The notes below the pieces were generated by a model, which made no database searches, was not told where the DNA came from, and saw only the letters and a program-made list of their open reading frames with translations. This document shows positions 11,419 through 19,153 of a DNA stretch of 64,000 nt, piece after piece (within the stretch, counting starts at the first letter, position 1; each line of letters opens with the position of its first letter). The stretch comes from Polaribacter sp. BAL334 (GTDB lineage: Bacteria > Bacteroidota > Bacteroidia > Flavobacteriales > Flavobacteriaceae). Made by a program: the position numbers and the translations under genes. The stretch spans positions 62,001 to 126,000 of the forward strand of contig NZ_JADWOV010000230.1 in NCBI RefSeq assembly GCF_015767435.1, given 5' to 3'.

Positions 11419-12315
11419 TTATAATTTATTTTTCCTTGTGTGTAAAATAAATGTTGCATTGAAACCAAAATGTAAATTTCCATCTTTGAAATTAAAATTA
11501 TTGGTTGTCCTTGTTATAAAAGTATCTTCTGCAAAATTTCTAGCATTTGTCAAATGAAATTGTAACATCAAATCACTAACTTCCCAATTGATTCCAATCA
11601 TAAAAGCATTGTAGGTTTCTATTGATTTTAAAGGGTTTGCAACATAGAAATATTCAGAAACAACAGCAGTATGTTCATTGATTTTATGCCTTCCTCCAAA
11701 TGCAATTGCAAATTGATTTTTTGATTCATTCAAAAAACGATTAGATTGAGAATGTAAAAATGTTGGACTTACTTGTAGAGACAGATTTTGATTTATTTTT
11801 CTTGCAATTAAAAGCTGACTTACAAAAGCATATCCATCAGAAGTTGTTGGTTGATAAATAGTTGGACTTGTTATTTTTTTGTGAGAAATTGTTTGCAAAA
11901 GCGTGAGGCTTATAAAACCTGTTTTTGAGTTTTGTTGCTGTTTTAGCAGTTTGTATTTTAGATATCCATCACTTATTTTGTCATAATTGGTGTACCCAGC
12001 ACCAAAAGTGAAATCATCAGTAATAGAGTATTCTAAGCCATAGCGAGTGCTTACTACATCTGCCAAAAAACGCTGTCCTTTAAAATCGGGAATGTCCCAA
12101 TATCTGTTGTATAGAGAAATTTGCAAAGCGCCTTTTTTACGAGTTTCAATAGAATGCCCAAGACCTAATCTAGTTGTTTTGAAAGTTGCAATTTCTTCTA
12201 TTTTTTCATCTGAAAGTTCAGCATCTAGTTTTTTTAGCAAATCTTGAGCTTGCAATTTGAAATTTGCAAAAAAACAAAAACATATAATGAAAATGATGAG
12301 ACGATTATTCTTCAT
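11419..12315 (-). CDS. DUF5777-type beta-barrel protein (left copy)
   Basis: This 298-residue protein has a cleavable signal peptide (about residues 1-23, ending LQAQ) and a repeated alternation of polar and hydrophobic strands typical of an outer-membrane beta barrel. N-terminal landmarks are FKTTRLGLGHSIETRKKGAL and FTFGAGYTNYDKISDGYLKY. The second copy at 15999-16868 shares this layout (FKGTRILNGHSVKNRKDKEL; LGIGRSSYEKTYDSFIKY). It is the last gene of the left cassette: it overlaps the YceI gene by 11 bp, which itself overlaps the OB-fold gene by 8 bp. No enzymatic motif is visible; the role is unknown, perhaps a pore or docking protein for the periplasmic partners. Confidence 0.8.
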   Translation of the reverse strand: MKNNRLIIFIICFCFFANFKLQAQDLLKKLDAELSDEKIEEIATFKTTRLGLGHSIETRKKGALQISLYNRYWDIPDFKGQRFLADVVSTRYGLEYSITDDFTFGAGYTNYDKISDGYLKYKLLKQQQNSKTGFISLTLLQTISHKKITSPTIYQPTTSDGYAFVSQLLIARKINQNLSLQVSPTFLHSQSNRFLNESKNQFAIAFGGRHKINEHTAVVSEYFYVANPLKSIETYNAFMIGINWEVSDLMLQFHLTNARNFAEDTFITRTTNNFNFKDGNLHFGFNATFILHTRKNKL

Positions 12316-12853
12316 AAGGTTGGAATTGAAATCTAAATTTTACTGAAATTGTTTTGGCAATATTACTCGCTAAAATTGGTGGAATTTTAATTTGAAAATC
12401 ACTTACAGCAACAATAAATTCCCCAGTCATAGAGTAAGAATCTTTACTTTTTTCAATGTTAGTTTTAATATCAATTTGTTTTGAAATTCCATGAATTGTT
12501 AATTTTCCACGAATAATTTTAGTTTGTAATTGGTTATTATTTTTTTCGAAATCGAGTATTTTTCCTTCAAAAGTGGCTTTTGGGTACAAATCAGATTCTA
12601 TATAACTTTCATTAAAATGTTCATACATCAAATCTTTTTTAAACACAAAAGCTCTCATTAACATGTTTACCGCAATTTCGTTTGTTTCTGTGTCAAAAAT
12701 GCTTAAAACTTGATTGTTATTTGCTTCAATATTTTCTACTGAAGTGTATGAGAAAAATGATATTTGTCCTTGTCTGGCAATAAATTGTTTTGAATTTTTT
12801 TGCGGACTTGATAAGGTAAATATCAATAAAAAGAAGGGTATTATTTTATTCAT
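12305..12853 (-). CDS. YceI-family periplasmic protein (left copy)
   Basis: This 182-residue protein has a hydrophobic export signal (about residues 1-17) and a YceI-like lipocalin-type barrel. Landmarks are GQISFFSYTSVENIEANNNQ, YPKATFEGKI, GKLTIHGISKQI and the closing strand KTISVKFRFQF. Characterised YceI relatives bind polyisoprenoids such as quinone-type lipids in the barrel; that activity here is inference. It is the middle gene of the left cassette, with overlaps on both sides. The right copy (15448-15996) has the same length and matching motifs. Confidence 0.88.
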   Translation of the reverse strand: MNKIIPFFLLIFTLSSPQKNSKQFIARQGQISFFSYTSVENIEANNNQVLSIFDTETNEIAVNMLMRAFVFKKDLMYEHFNESYIESDLYPKATFEGKILDFEKNNNQLQTKIIRGKLTIHGISKQIDIKTNIEKSKDSYSMTGEFIVAVSDFQIKIPPILASNIAKTISVKFRFQFQPYEE

Positions 12854-13283
12854 TGGCGGAAAAATCTATAAAGCAATCTAGTAAAATGACATCTTTCAAA
12901 AAACCTTTACAAATACCTTTCACAGTTATTTTTTGATTTATGGATAGTTTTTTAATTTTTTCTTTTTGATTCGGATTCATATCGCAAATTACACCAAAAG
13001 TTTTATTATTGCTTGTCAAAATAACAGTAATTCTTTGGTTTATGAATGAAATTTCTTTAATTTTTCCTGTAACTTCAATGATTTTCCCTTCATATAATGC
13101 ATTTGACTTTTTTTCATCCAATGTAAATGAATTTACTAATTCATCAGAATTCAGCGTTGCAATTGCTGTTTGATTTGCTATACTTTTTTCTGAATTTTTA
13201 AAAATAGTAAATTTCACTACAAATCCTACAAAAAGGAAAAGTAGCAATAAGAAAACTGTTAATTTGTTTATTTTTAGTTTCAT
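12846..13283 (-). CDS. Membrane-anchored OB-fold (tRNA_anti-like) protein (left copy)
   Basis: This 145-residue protein has an N-terminal anchor (about residues 8-27) and an OB-fold of the tRNA_anti-like type (GKIIEVTGKIKEISF; ITVKGICKGFLKDVILLDC). The anchor predicts an extracytoplasmic OB domain, so binding of nucleic acid is unlikely. Three cysteines at residues 100, 125 and 137 are all conserved in the right-hand copy at exactly the same residue numbers, which suggests metal, haem or disulfide chemistry. It is the first gene of the left cassette, divergent from the LytTR regulator with 128 bp between the two start codons. Confidence 0.75.
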   Translation of the reverse strand: MKLKINKLTVFLLLLFLFVGFVVKFTIFKNSEKSIANQTAIATLNSDELVNSFTLDEKKSNALYEGKIIEVTGKIKEISFINQRITVILTSNNKTFGVICDMNPNQKEKIKKLSINQKITVKGICKGFLKDVILLDCFIDFSANE

Positions 13284-13411
13284 TTGACATCAAATAAAGC
13301 TAAAAGTATTCAATTAAAGAAAAAAATATTGTTAAGGAGGAAAAAATAATCCTAAATAGCCCTAATTTTACCGCAAAATAATGGCAGATAATTTCAAACC
13401 AAACTTCTAAA

Positions 13412-14497
13412 ATGAAAAAAGATAGATTGTATTTTTTGACATTTATTGCAATAACAATTGTTTTTCTGTTTGTGGCAATTATTGCCTCTCAATACTTTAT
13501 TAAATTAAGTGCCAATCAATTGATTGAAGCGCAAGTAGAATCTAGTAAAAGAGAAGCTAATGAAATTGCAAAAATGCTTGATTTTCAATTAGAATCGGAA
13601 ATAAGTAAAGAAAAAATTATAGAAAATTTACAGCAAATTATAGATAAAACAGATAATAATTCTTGGTTTATTAGTGTATTTGATTGGGGAGGAAAAGAAG
13701 TTTGTAATCCAGATAAAACGAAGGTTGGTCAGCTTGTAAATTCAGATCAATCCTTATTATTATCACTCAATGAAAAAAACAATTCTGATAATTTATATGA
13801 TTTATTGACGCATGCAAATATCAATGCAACTTCAGAAATTATTTACATTGTTCCATTGAAAAAAACGGATTTAATTGTTGCAGCAAATGTTCAAATTAAA
13901 AGCATCAACAATCAATTAAAAGCACTAAAAATCAATTTTCACTTGATTTTTTTAATTATGGGTTTGACAGTTATTGTTCTGTCTTTCTTTTTAGTTAGAA
14001 TAATTGGAAGTGCTTATGAAAAGGAATTGGAACAACAAAATTCGAGTTTAACTACTGAAGTGGTGAATCTTTCAAAATTGAATTCAGATTTATTTTCATA
14101 CAAAGAAAAAGTTGCGATAAGTGACATAAAAAATACTTCTGATGATTCTCAAGACAAAGAAAAAAAGCGACTCTTGACATATATCAGAAATGAATTAGTT
14201 CCTATTTTGATTGATGATATTGCGTATGTATATACTGAAAATTCCATCACTTTTGTAGTCAGTTTTGATGGAAATAAATCCATTTCTAATGCAAGTTTGG
14301 ATGAAGTTTTCACGCAGCTTAATCCTTCATTGTTTTTTAGAGCCAACAGACAGTTTATCATCAGTATTTCTGCAATTGATAAAATTCTAAAATATGGAAA
14401 TAGCCAATTGAAAATTGTGTTGCACACAAAAACTACTGAAGATATTATCATCAGTAAAAACAAAGCTGCTGAGTTTAAACAATGGTTAAATATGTAA
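13412..14497 (+). CDS. Membrane-bound Cache-like sensor / LytTR DNA-binding regulator
   Basis: The 361-residue protein has two membrane helices (about residues 8-30 and 173-196). Between them is an extracytoplasmic sensor of about 140 residues whose segment WFISVFDWGGKEVCNPDKTK (84-104) resembles small Cache ligand-binding domains. After the second helix come a short coiled coil (200-230) and a LytTR DNA-binding domain (252-359; FFRANRQFIISISAIDKI is the family signature). There is no receiver and no kinase domain, so signal and DNA binding are in one protein. It stands between two mirrored OB/YceI/DUF5777 cassettes and is the obvious candidate regulator for both. The ligand is unknown. Confidence 0.85.
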   Translation: MKKDRLYFLTFIAITIVFLFVAIIASQYFIKLSANQLIEAQVESSKREANEIAKMLDFQLESEISKEKIIENLQQIIDKTDNNSWFISVFDWGGKEVCNPDKTKVGQLVNSDQSLLLSLNEKNNSDNLYDLLTHANINATSEIIYIVPLKKTDLIVAANVQIKSINNQLKALKINFHLIFLIMGLTVIVLSFFLVRIIGSAYEKELEQQNSSLTTEVVNLSKLNSDLFSYKEKVAISDIKNTSDDSQDKEKKRLLTYIRNELVPILIDDIAYVYTENSITFVVSFDGNKSISNASLDEVFTQLNPSLFFRANRQFIISISAIDKILKYGNSQLKIVLHTKTTEDIIISKNKAAEFKQWLNM

Positions 14498-14536
14498 TTT
14501 GAAACAAATTATTTCAACTTGCTAAAATTACTTTTA

Positions 14537-14583
14537 ACAGTTTATTTTCCCTTTCACAATCTTTTCTTTCCCTTTCAGTTTAG
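14537..14583 (+). promoter_or_regulatory. Candidate LytTR operator upstream of the right cassette
   Basis: Two perfect copies of TTTCCCTTTCA start at 14546 and 14567, a period of exactly 21 bp. Copies of CAGTTTA at 14538 and 14576 flank them, each part of a 9-mer fitting the published LytTR half-site consensus WMMGTTNRK (14537-14545 and 14575-14583). LytTR regulators such as AgrA bind direct repeats about 21-22 bp apart. The consensus is loose and the genome AT-rich, so this remains a proposal. Confidence 0.4.
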
Positions 14584-14646
14584 TTAAATTGTATATTAAA
14601 TATAATACTTGCATTTTTGTATTAAAATCCAAAACAAACCTCAACC

Positions 14647-15003
14647 ATGAAAAATGTATTTCAATCACTAAAAATTTTTCTTTTGATTTTTTTAATTGTA
14701 TCAACTCATAGTTCCTGTTTAAACAATGTAGAAGAGGTAATTGAAGAAAATCCAATAGAAGATTTTTGCAAAACAAGAAGCTTTTCTCTGCATGTAAAAA
14801 CAATCATTGATAACAATTGTATTCAATGTCATGGACAAGGAGGCAATTCACCAAATTTGACAACTTACAATGGAGTAAGCAGTAATGCAAACTCAATAAA
14901 ATCAGAAGTGGTAAGCAGAAGAATGCCACAAGGAAGTTCATTAACAAATGAAGAAATCCAAGCGATTAGTTGTTGGGTTGATGAAGGAGCTTTAAATAAT
15001 TAA
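14647..15003 (+). CDS. Small c-type cytochrome lipoprotein
   Basis: This 118-residue protein has a lipoprotein-type signal (hydrophobic 9-20, Cys24 after HSS). It has a single haem c motif C58-I-Q-C61-H62 and a likely axial methionine M93 in RRMPQG. The C-terminal Trp/Glu-Gly ending (ISCWVDEGALNN) resembles small Bacteroidota cytochrome domains fused to or near surface enzymes. It should face the periplasm or cell surface and carry electrons. First gene of the right cassette, 4 bp before the OB-fold gene; the left cassette has no such gene. Confidence 0.82.
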   Translation: MKNVFQSLKIFLLIFLIVSTHSSCLNNVEEVIEENPIEDFCKTRSFSLHVKTIIDNNCIQCHGQGGNSPNLTTYNGVSSNANSIKSEVVSRRMPQGSSLTNEEIQAISCWVDEGALNN

Positions 15004-15007
15004 GAAA

Positions 15008-15436
15008 ATGAAACTACTATCAAAAAAAGGAATTCTATTCATTTTCCTAATTATAGCAATAATTGGAGGAGTTATTGGCTTCAAAATGGCGAACAAATCA
15101 CATCTTGATATTTCTTCTTCAGCACCCAAAATTACCATTCAAGCAACACAACTTATTGATGAATTTTTAATAAATGAAACTACTGCAAATGCCAATTATC
15201 TTGATAAATTAATTGCAGTCAATGGAACTATTTCATCCATAAAAACAGAGGATGAGAATGGCATAATTTCACTAAAAACAGCCGATGATTTTGGAAGCGT
15301 ATTGTGTCATTTATCCAAAGAAGCAACTCAAATTTTACCACAAATAAAAATCGGACAAAACATTCAGATAAAAGGAATTTGCACAGGATTCTTAATGGAT
15401 GTAATACTTGTTAGATGTGAAATAATCAATCAATAA
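15008..15436 (+). CDS. Membrane-anchored OB-fold (tRNA_anti-like) protein (right copy)
   Basis: This 142-residue protein has one N-terminal helix (about residues 8-26) and an OB-fold with the conserved end IKGICTGFLMDVILVRCEI. It is the counterpart of the protein at 12846-13283. Cys100, Cys125 and Cys137 fall at identical positions in both although much of the rest has diverged, which points to selection on the cysteines. It is flanked closely by the cytochrome gene (4-bp gap) and the YceI gene (11-bp gap). Function unknown. Confidence 0.76.
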   Translation: MKLLSKKGILFIFLIIAIIGGVIGFKMANKSHLDISSSAPKITIQATQLIDEFLINETTANANYLDKLIAVNGTISSIKTEDENGIISLKTADDFGSVLCHLSKEATQILPQIKIGQNIQIKGICTGFLMDVILVRCEIINQ

Positions 15437-15447
15437 AGCAACCAATT

Positions 15448-15996
15448 ATGAACTATTTTTTATCAACACTCTTTTTATTTTTCTGTTTGCAATTGGTTCA
15501 ATCGCAAGAACGATATCTTACAAAAAATGGAACAATTACTTTTTTTTCAAAAGCGCCAATAGAAAATATTGAGGCAAAAAACCAACAAGTTTTAAGCATT
15601 ATTGATACAAATAATGGATCAATGGCAATTTCAATTTTGATGAAATCTTTTTTGTTCGAAAAAGCGTTAATGCAAGAACATTTTAATGAAAATTATGTTG
15701 AATCGGACAAATTTCCGAAGGCAACTTTTAAAGGAACTATTTTAAATTTTTCAAACATTTCTAGTTCTCCATCAAAATTTCAAGTGAAAGGAACCATCAC
15801 AATTCACGGAGAATCAAAGGAGATAACAATTGAAGGTTTGTTTTCAAAAACAGCATCAGAAATTACTGCTATTGGCGATTTTACAATAAATCTTGACGAT
15901 TTTAAAGTGAAAATTCCTGCAGTAGTTGCCAAAAACATTGCCAAAAACATCAAAATAAGCTTTGACTTCAACCATCAACCATTTCAAAAACAATAA
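15448..15996 (+). CDS. YceI-family periplasmic protein (right copy)
   Basis: This 182-residue exported protein has a signal peptide of about 19 residues ending in QSQ. Landmarks shared with the left copy are FFSKAPIENIEAKNQQVLSI, FNENYVESDKFPKATFKG, ITIHGESKEI and IPAVVAKNIAKNIKISFDF. The equal length and block-by-block similarity mark the two as paralogues. A lipid- or quinone-binding barrel is expected from the family. The DUF5777 gene starts 2 bp after its stop. Confidence 0.88.
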   Translation: MNYFLSTLFLFFCLQLVQSQERYLTKNGTITFFSKAPIENIEAKNQQVLSIIDTNNGSMAISILMKSFLFEKALMQEHFNENYVESDKFPKATFKGTILNFSNISSSPSKFQVKGTITIHGESKEITIEGLFSKTASEITAIGDFTINLDDFKVKIPAVVAKNIAKNIKISFDFNHQPFQKQ

Positions 15997-15998
15997 AT

Positions 15999-16868
15999 AT
16001 GAAATCATTTGTATTCATTTTACTCACTTTTTTTTCAATAACATTTAGTTATTCTCAGGAAGATTTATTAGATATTTTAGAAGAGGAAACTACAAAGAAA
16101 GTGCCTTCTGAAATTGAAAATTCCATTTTTAAAGGGACACGAATTTTAAACGGGCATTCTGTTAAAAACAGAAAAGACAAAGAATTAGAATTTATTATTT
16201 CGCACAGATTTGGTAGAATAAATTTAGGATTTGATGAATTGTTTGGCTTAGATCAATCAAACATTCGTTTTGCTTTTGAATATGGATTGAATGACAATAT
16301 CACCCTTGGAATTGGAAGAAGCAGTTACGAAAAAACGTATGATTCCTTTATAAAATATTCATTATTTCATCAAAAATCAGGCGAAAATTCATTTCCCTTA
16401 GCCATTTCATTATTTGGTAGTGTTGCCGTAAAAACTTTAAAGGATTATCCTCCAACAGATAAAAGATCTTTTGCAGAAAGTCTTTCTTATGTGGGGCAAG
16501 TTTTAATTGCCAGAAAAATAAATTCAGGGTTATCATTACAATTAACACCTACCTATATTCACAGAAATACAGTGAAAATCGCAGAAGATCCTCATGATAT
16601 TTTTGCCTTGGGTTTTGGTAGTAGAGTAAAATTATCAAATAGAGTTTCTTTCAATTCTGAATATTTCCATTCTTTTAATGAATCTGTTTCTATCAATGCA
16701 AGAAATTCATTGGCAATAGGATTTGATATTGAAACTGGAGGACATGTATTTCAATTGATATTGTCAAATTCCATTACTATGATTGAAAAAAGTTTTATAG
16801 CTGAAACGACTGGAAACTTTTTTGGAGGAGATATTCACTTTGGATTTAATATTTCGAGAACTTTTTAA
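15999..16868 (+). CDS. DUF5777-type beta-barrel protein (right copy)
   Basis: This 289-residue protein has a signal peptide (about residues 1-19, SITFSYSQ) and a beta-strand-rich body ending in an aromatic residue (ISRTF), typical of outer-membrane barrels. It is paralogous to 11419-12315 (shared pattern RILNGHSVKNR / RLGLGHSIETR; VGQVLIARKINSGLSLQLTP / VSQLLIARKINQNLSLQVSP). It follows the YceI gene by 2 bp. No catalytic motif is seen. Confidence 0.8.
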   Translation: MKSFVFILLTFFSITFSYSQEDLLDILEEETTKKVPSEIENSIFKGTRILNGHSVKNRKDKELEFIISHRFGRINLGFDELFGLDQSNIRFAFEYGLNDNITLGIGRSSYEKTYDSFIKYSLFHQKSGENSFPLAISLFGSVAVKTLKDYPPTDKRSFAESLSYVGQVLIARKINSGLSLQLTPTYIHRNTVKIAEDPHDIFALGFGSRVKLSNRVSFNSEYFHSFNESVSINARNSLAIGFDIETGGHVFQLILSNSITMIEKSFIAETTGNFFGGDIHFGFNISRTF

Positions 16869-16939
16869 TAACAATTTCAACTGAATTTTTTCACTTTTAA
16901 AATAGGATTCTTCGGCTTTACATAGAAATAATTGTCAGG

Positions 16940-16959
16940 AAAGTTAATTTTAAGTTGAT
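16940..16959 (+). promoter_or_regulatory. Tandem LytTR-like half-sites upstream of the CxxCH T9SS gene
   Basis: AAAGTTAAT (16940-16948) and TAAGTTGAT (16951-16959) both fit WMMGTTNRK and lie 11 bp apart, 58 bp before the start codon at 17017. The expected chance frequency of the 9-mer is roughly one per kilobase per strand, so the pair is suggestive only. Confidence 0.25.
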
Positions 16960-17016
16960 TTGTAATCATTTAAAATAAAAGTATTATCATCAAACAAACC
17001 AATAAAAACTAAAACC

Positions 17017-17802
17017 ATGAAAAAAAATTACATCTTTAAATCTATTTTATTATTAATTCCGATTTCTGCAATTTTCCTACTTTCTTTCTCTTCAGGAAAT
17101 GGAAGTGCGCTTTCTGGTTCTCCAGGTGATGGAGGAAATAATTGTACACAATGTCATTCAGGAACTGCAAATAATAGTAATATTACAATTACTACAAACA
17201 TTCCAGTTACGGGATATCATTTCAATACAGAATATGATATTACGATCACAAATTCTGGTGGAGGAACTAGAAATGGTTTTCAAGTAACTGCAGAAAAAGA
17301 CAATAATAATTCAAAAGTGGGAACATTTCGTTCTGTAAATTCGGCCACTCAAACTGCTGATAATAATAAAAGAATCATCCATACAAGTTCAGGAAATGGA
17401 CAAAACTCTTGGTCTTTTAAATGGACTTCACCTTCTTCAGAACAAGGAAAAATTACATTTTATGGGGCTTCAGTTTCAGGAAATGGTAATTTTTCTAATT
17501 CAGGAGATCAAGTTTTTTTAGGAAAATCGAATTCAGTACCTTCCTTAAGTGTTGATGCGTTATCTAAATTGGAATTTGAAATGTTTCCAAATCCATCATC
17601 TAACAATTTATTTATTCGTTTTTCAGATAATGAAGAAAATGCAATGGTAACATTTTATGATTATTCAGGAAAAAAAGTTTACAATCAAGAAGTAACAAGA
17701 AGTAATACTAAAATAAATGTATCTAACTTATCTTCAGGTGTTTATTTTGTAAAAGTTATTTCTGATGGAAAAACAGGTTTGAAAAAATTCATCAAACAAT
17801 AA
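17017..17802 (+). CDS. Exported CxxCH protein with choice-of-anchor V domain and T9SS sorting tail
   Basis: This 261-residue protein has a signal peptide (about 1-27), then a Gly-rich GSPGDGGNNCTQCHSG with a haem c or metal motif C43-T-Q-C46-H47. A reelin-like beta-sandwich domain (about 50-175) and a C-terminal T9SS type A sorting domain (about 184-261: FEMFPNPSSNNLFIRF, YDYSGKKVYNQEV, LSSGVYFVKV, ending KFIKQ) follow. It should reach the cell surface through the type IX system. It lies 148 bp after the right cassette in the same direction, and its CxxCH motif pairs with the cytochrome at the head of that cassette. Terminator follows at 17828. Confidence 0.85.
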   Translation: MKKNYIFKSILLLIPISAIFLLSFSSGNGSALSGSPGDGGNNCTQCHSGTANNSNITITTNIPVTGYHFNTEYDITITNSGGGTRNGFQVTAEKDNNNSKVGTFRSVNSATQTADNNKRIIHTSSGNGQNSWSFKWTSPSSEQGKITFYGASVSGNGNFSNSGDQVFLGKSNSVPSLSVDALSKLEFEMFPNPSSNNLFIRFSDNEENAMVTFYDYSGKKVYNQEVTRSNTKINVSNLSSGVYFVKVISDGKTGLKKFIKQ

Positions 17803-17827
17803 TGAAAAAGTAAAGTCACTTATTTTA

Positions 17828-17860
17828 AACCGATTGTAATTTAAACAATCGGTTTTTTTT
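17828..17860 (+). terminator. Rho-independent terminator
   Basis: A 10-bp stem (17828-17837 with 17845-17854, AACCGATTGT and complement), a 7-nt loop and a run of eight T. It closes the right arm of the LytTR locus. Confidence 0.92.
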
Positions 17861-17906
17861 GTTGTTGATTTAAAGTAAATTTGTAAAGTATCTAAAGAAT
17901 GCTGCC

Positions 17907-19082
17907 ATGAACTATATTTTATTTGATAGCGATGTTCGAAACTCGTTATTACCTTTTACATTTACAAAACCTGTTGCTGATTTAAGAATTGGTATTTTAA
18001 CAATTCGTGAAAAATGGGAACATTATTTAGGTTTTACAACATCGACAATCACTGAGGATTATTTGGAGGAAAAATATCCAATGATTGAATTGGAAGAAAA
18101 CATTTTAATCAACGCTTCTTTTTGCCCAACAAAAAAATTGGTAAAAAAAATAAAAAATCTTTCAAAAAATGAAGCCATTTTTAAAGGAGATGATGTAATT
18201 GCATTTTACACTTCAGATTCTCAAGAAGAAGTTGATTTTGATTCGTATCATCAAATTGAATTTGAGGATGAATTACTTCGTGTAAAAAATACGTGGGATA
18301 TTTTTTCGCTAAATGACAAAGCAATTCAGCAAGATTTTGAACTGTTGACAAAAGAGAGAACATCACAACCAATTCCCAAAACGGTTCAAGTAATCAATCC
18401 TGAAAAAATCTTTATTGAAGATGGCGCAAAAATCACATTTGCCTTTTTAAACGCATCTTCAGGGCCAATTTATATTGGAAAAGATGCAGAAATTATGGAA
18501 GGTTGTGTTGTAAGAGGTCCTTTAGCAATGTGCGAACATTCAGCTTTAAAAATGGGCGCAAAAATTTATGGTGCAACTACATTAGGGCCACATTGCAAAG
18601 TAGGAGGAGAGGTTAATAACTCCGTTTTAATGGGATATTCTAACAAAGGTCATGATGGTTTTTTAGGAAATTCTGTTTTGGGTGAATGGTGTAATTTGGG
18701 TGCTGACACCAATAATTCTAACTTAAAAAACAATTATGCAGAAGTAAAATTATGGGATTATAACACTGGAAGATTTGCAAAAACTGGCTTACAATTTTGT
18801 GGGTTGATGATGGGTGATCATTCTAAATGCGGTATCAATACTATGTTTAATACAGGAACTGTGGTTGGTGTGAGTGCCAATATTTTTGGAAGTGGATTTC
18901 CAAGAAACTTTGTTCCTTCTTTTAGTTGGGGAGGAGCTTCAGGTTTTACAGAATATAAAACTGACAAAGTTTTTGAAGTGGCAAAAGTGGTGATGAGTCG
19001 CAGAAATATGGAGTTTGATGAGCAAGATGAACGAATTTTAGAACACATTTTTGAAATCACAAAACAATATCGAAATTTTTAA
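17907..19082 (+). CDS. GlmU-like sugar-phosphate nucleotidyltransferase family protein
   Basis: This 391-residue protein has an N-terminal region (about 1-160) related to nucleotidyltransferases (FDSDVRNSLLPFTFTKPVAD). A left-handed parallel beta-helix of hexapeptide repeats follows (about 165-340; IYIGKDAEIMEGCVVRGP, GEWCNLGADTNNSN). Annotators call the family GlmU-like or glucose-1-phosphate thymidylyltransferase. The canonical nucleotide-binding start of GlmU (LAAGxGTRM) is not present, so the transferase activity is uncertain. A TAAATTTG box at 17876-17883 is a likely -7 element. It is convergent with the next gene over a shared terminator. Confidence 0.8.
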   Translation: MNYILFDSDVRNSLLPFTFTKPVADLRIGILTIREKWEHYLGFTTSTITEDYLEEKYPMIELEENILINASFCPTKKLVKKIKNLSKNEAIFKGDDVIAFYTSDSQEEVDFDSYHQIEFEDELLRVKNTWDIFSLNDKAIQQDFELLTKERTSQPIPKTVQVINPEKIFIEDGAKITFAFLNASSGPIYIGKDAEIMEGCVVRGPLAMCEHSALKMGAKIYGATTLGPHCKVGGEVNNSVLMGYSNKGHDGFLGNSVLGEWCNLGADTNNSNLKNNYAEVKLWDYNTGRFAKTGLQFCGLMMGDHSKCGINTMFNTGTVVGVSANIFGSGFPRNFVPSFSWGGASGFTEYKTDKVFEVAKVVMSRRNMEFDEQDERILEHIFEITKQYRNF

Positions 19083-19100
19083 TGTAAAATTTATATCATA

Positions 19101-19136
19101 AAAAAAGCCCTTAAATTCATTTTTAAGGGCTTTTTT
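19101..19136. terminator. Bidirectional terminator
   Basis: AAAAAAGCCCTTAAA pairs with its complement over a 5-nt loop (19101-19115 with 19122-19136), giving T-runs on both strands. It lies between the convergent genes ending at 19082 and 19154. Confidence 0.93.
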
Positions 19137-19153
19137 ACAAGTATTTATTTCTA

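Noticed and set aside
12846-13283. Nucleic-acid-binding role for the tRNA_anti-like OB folds
   Set aside because: The N-terminal membrane anchor predicts an extracytoplasmic domain, and the neighbours are periplasmic or outer-membrane proteins.
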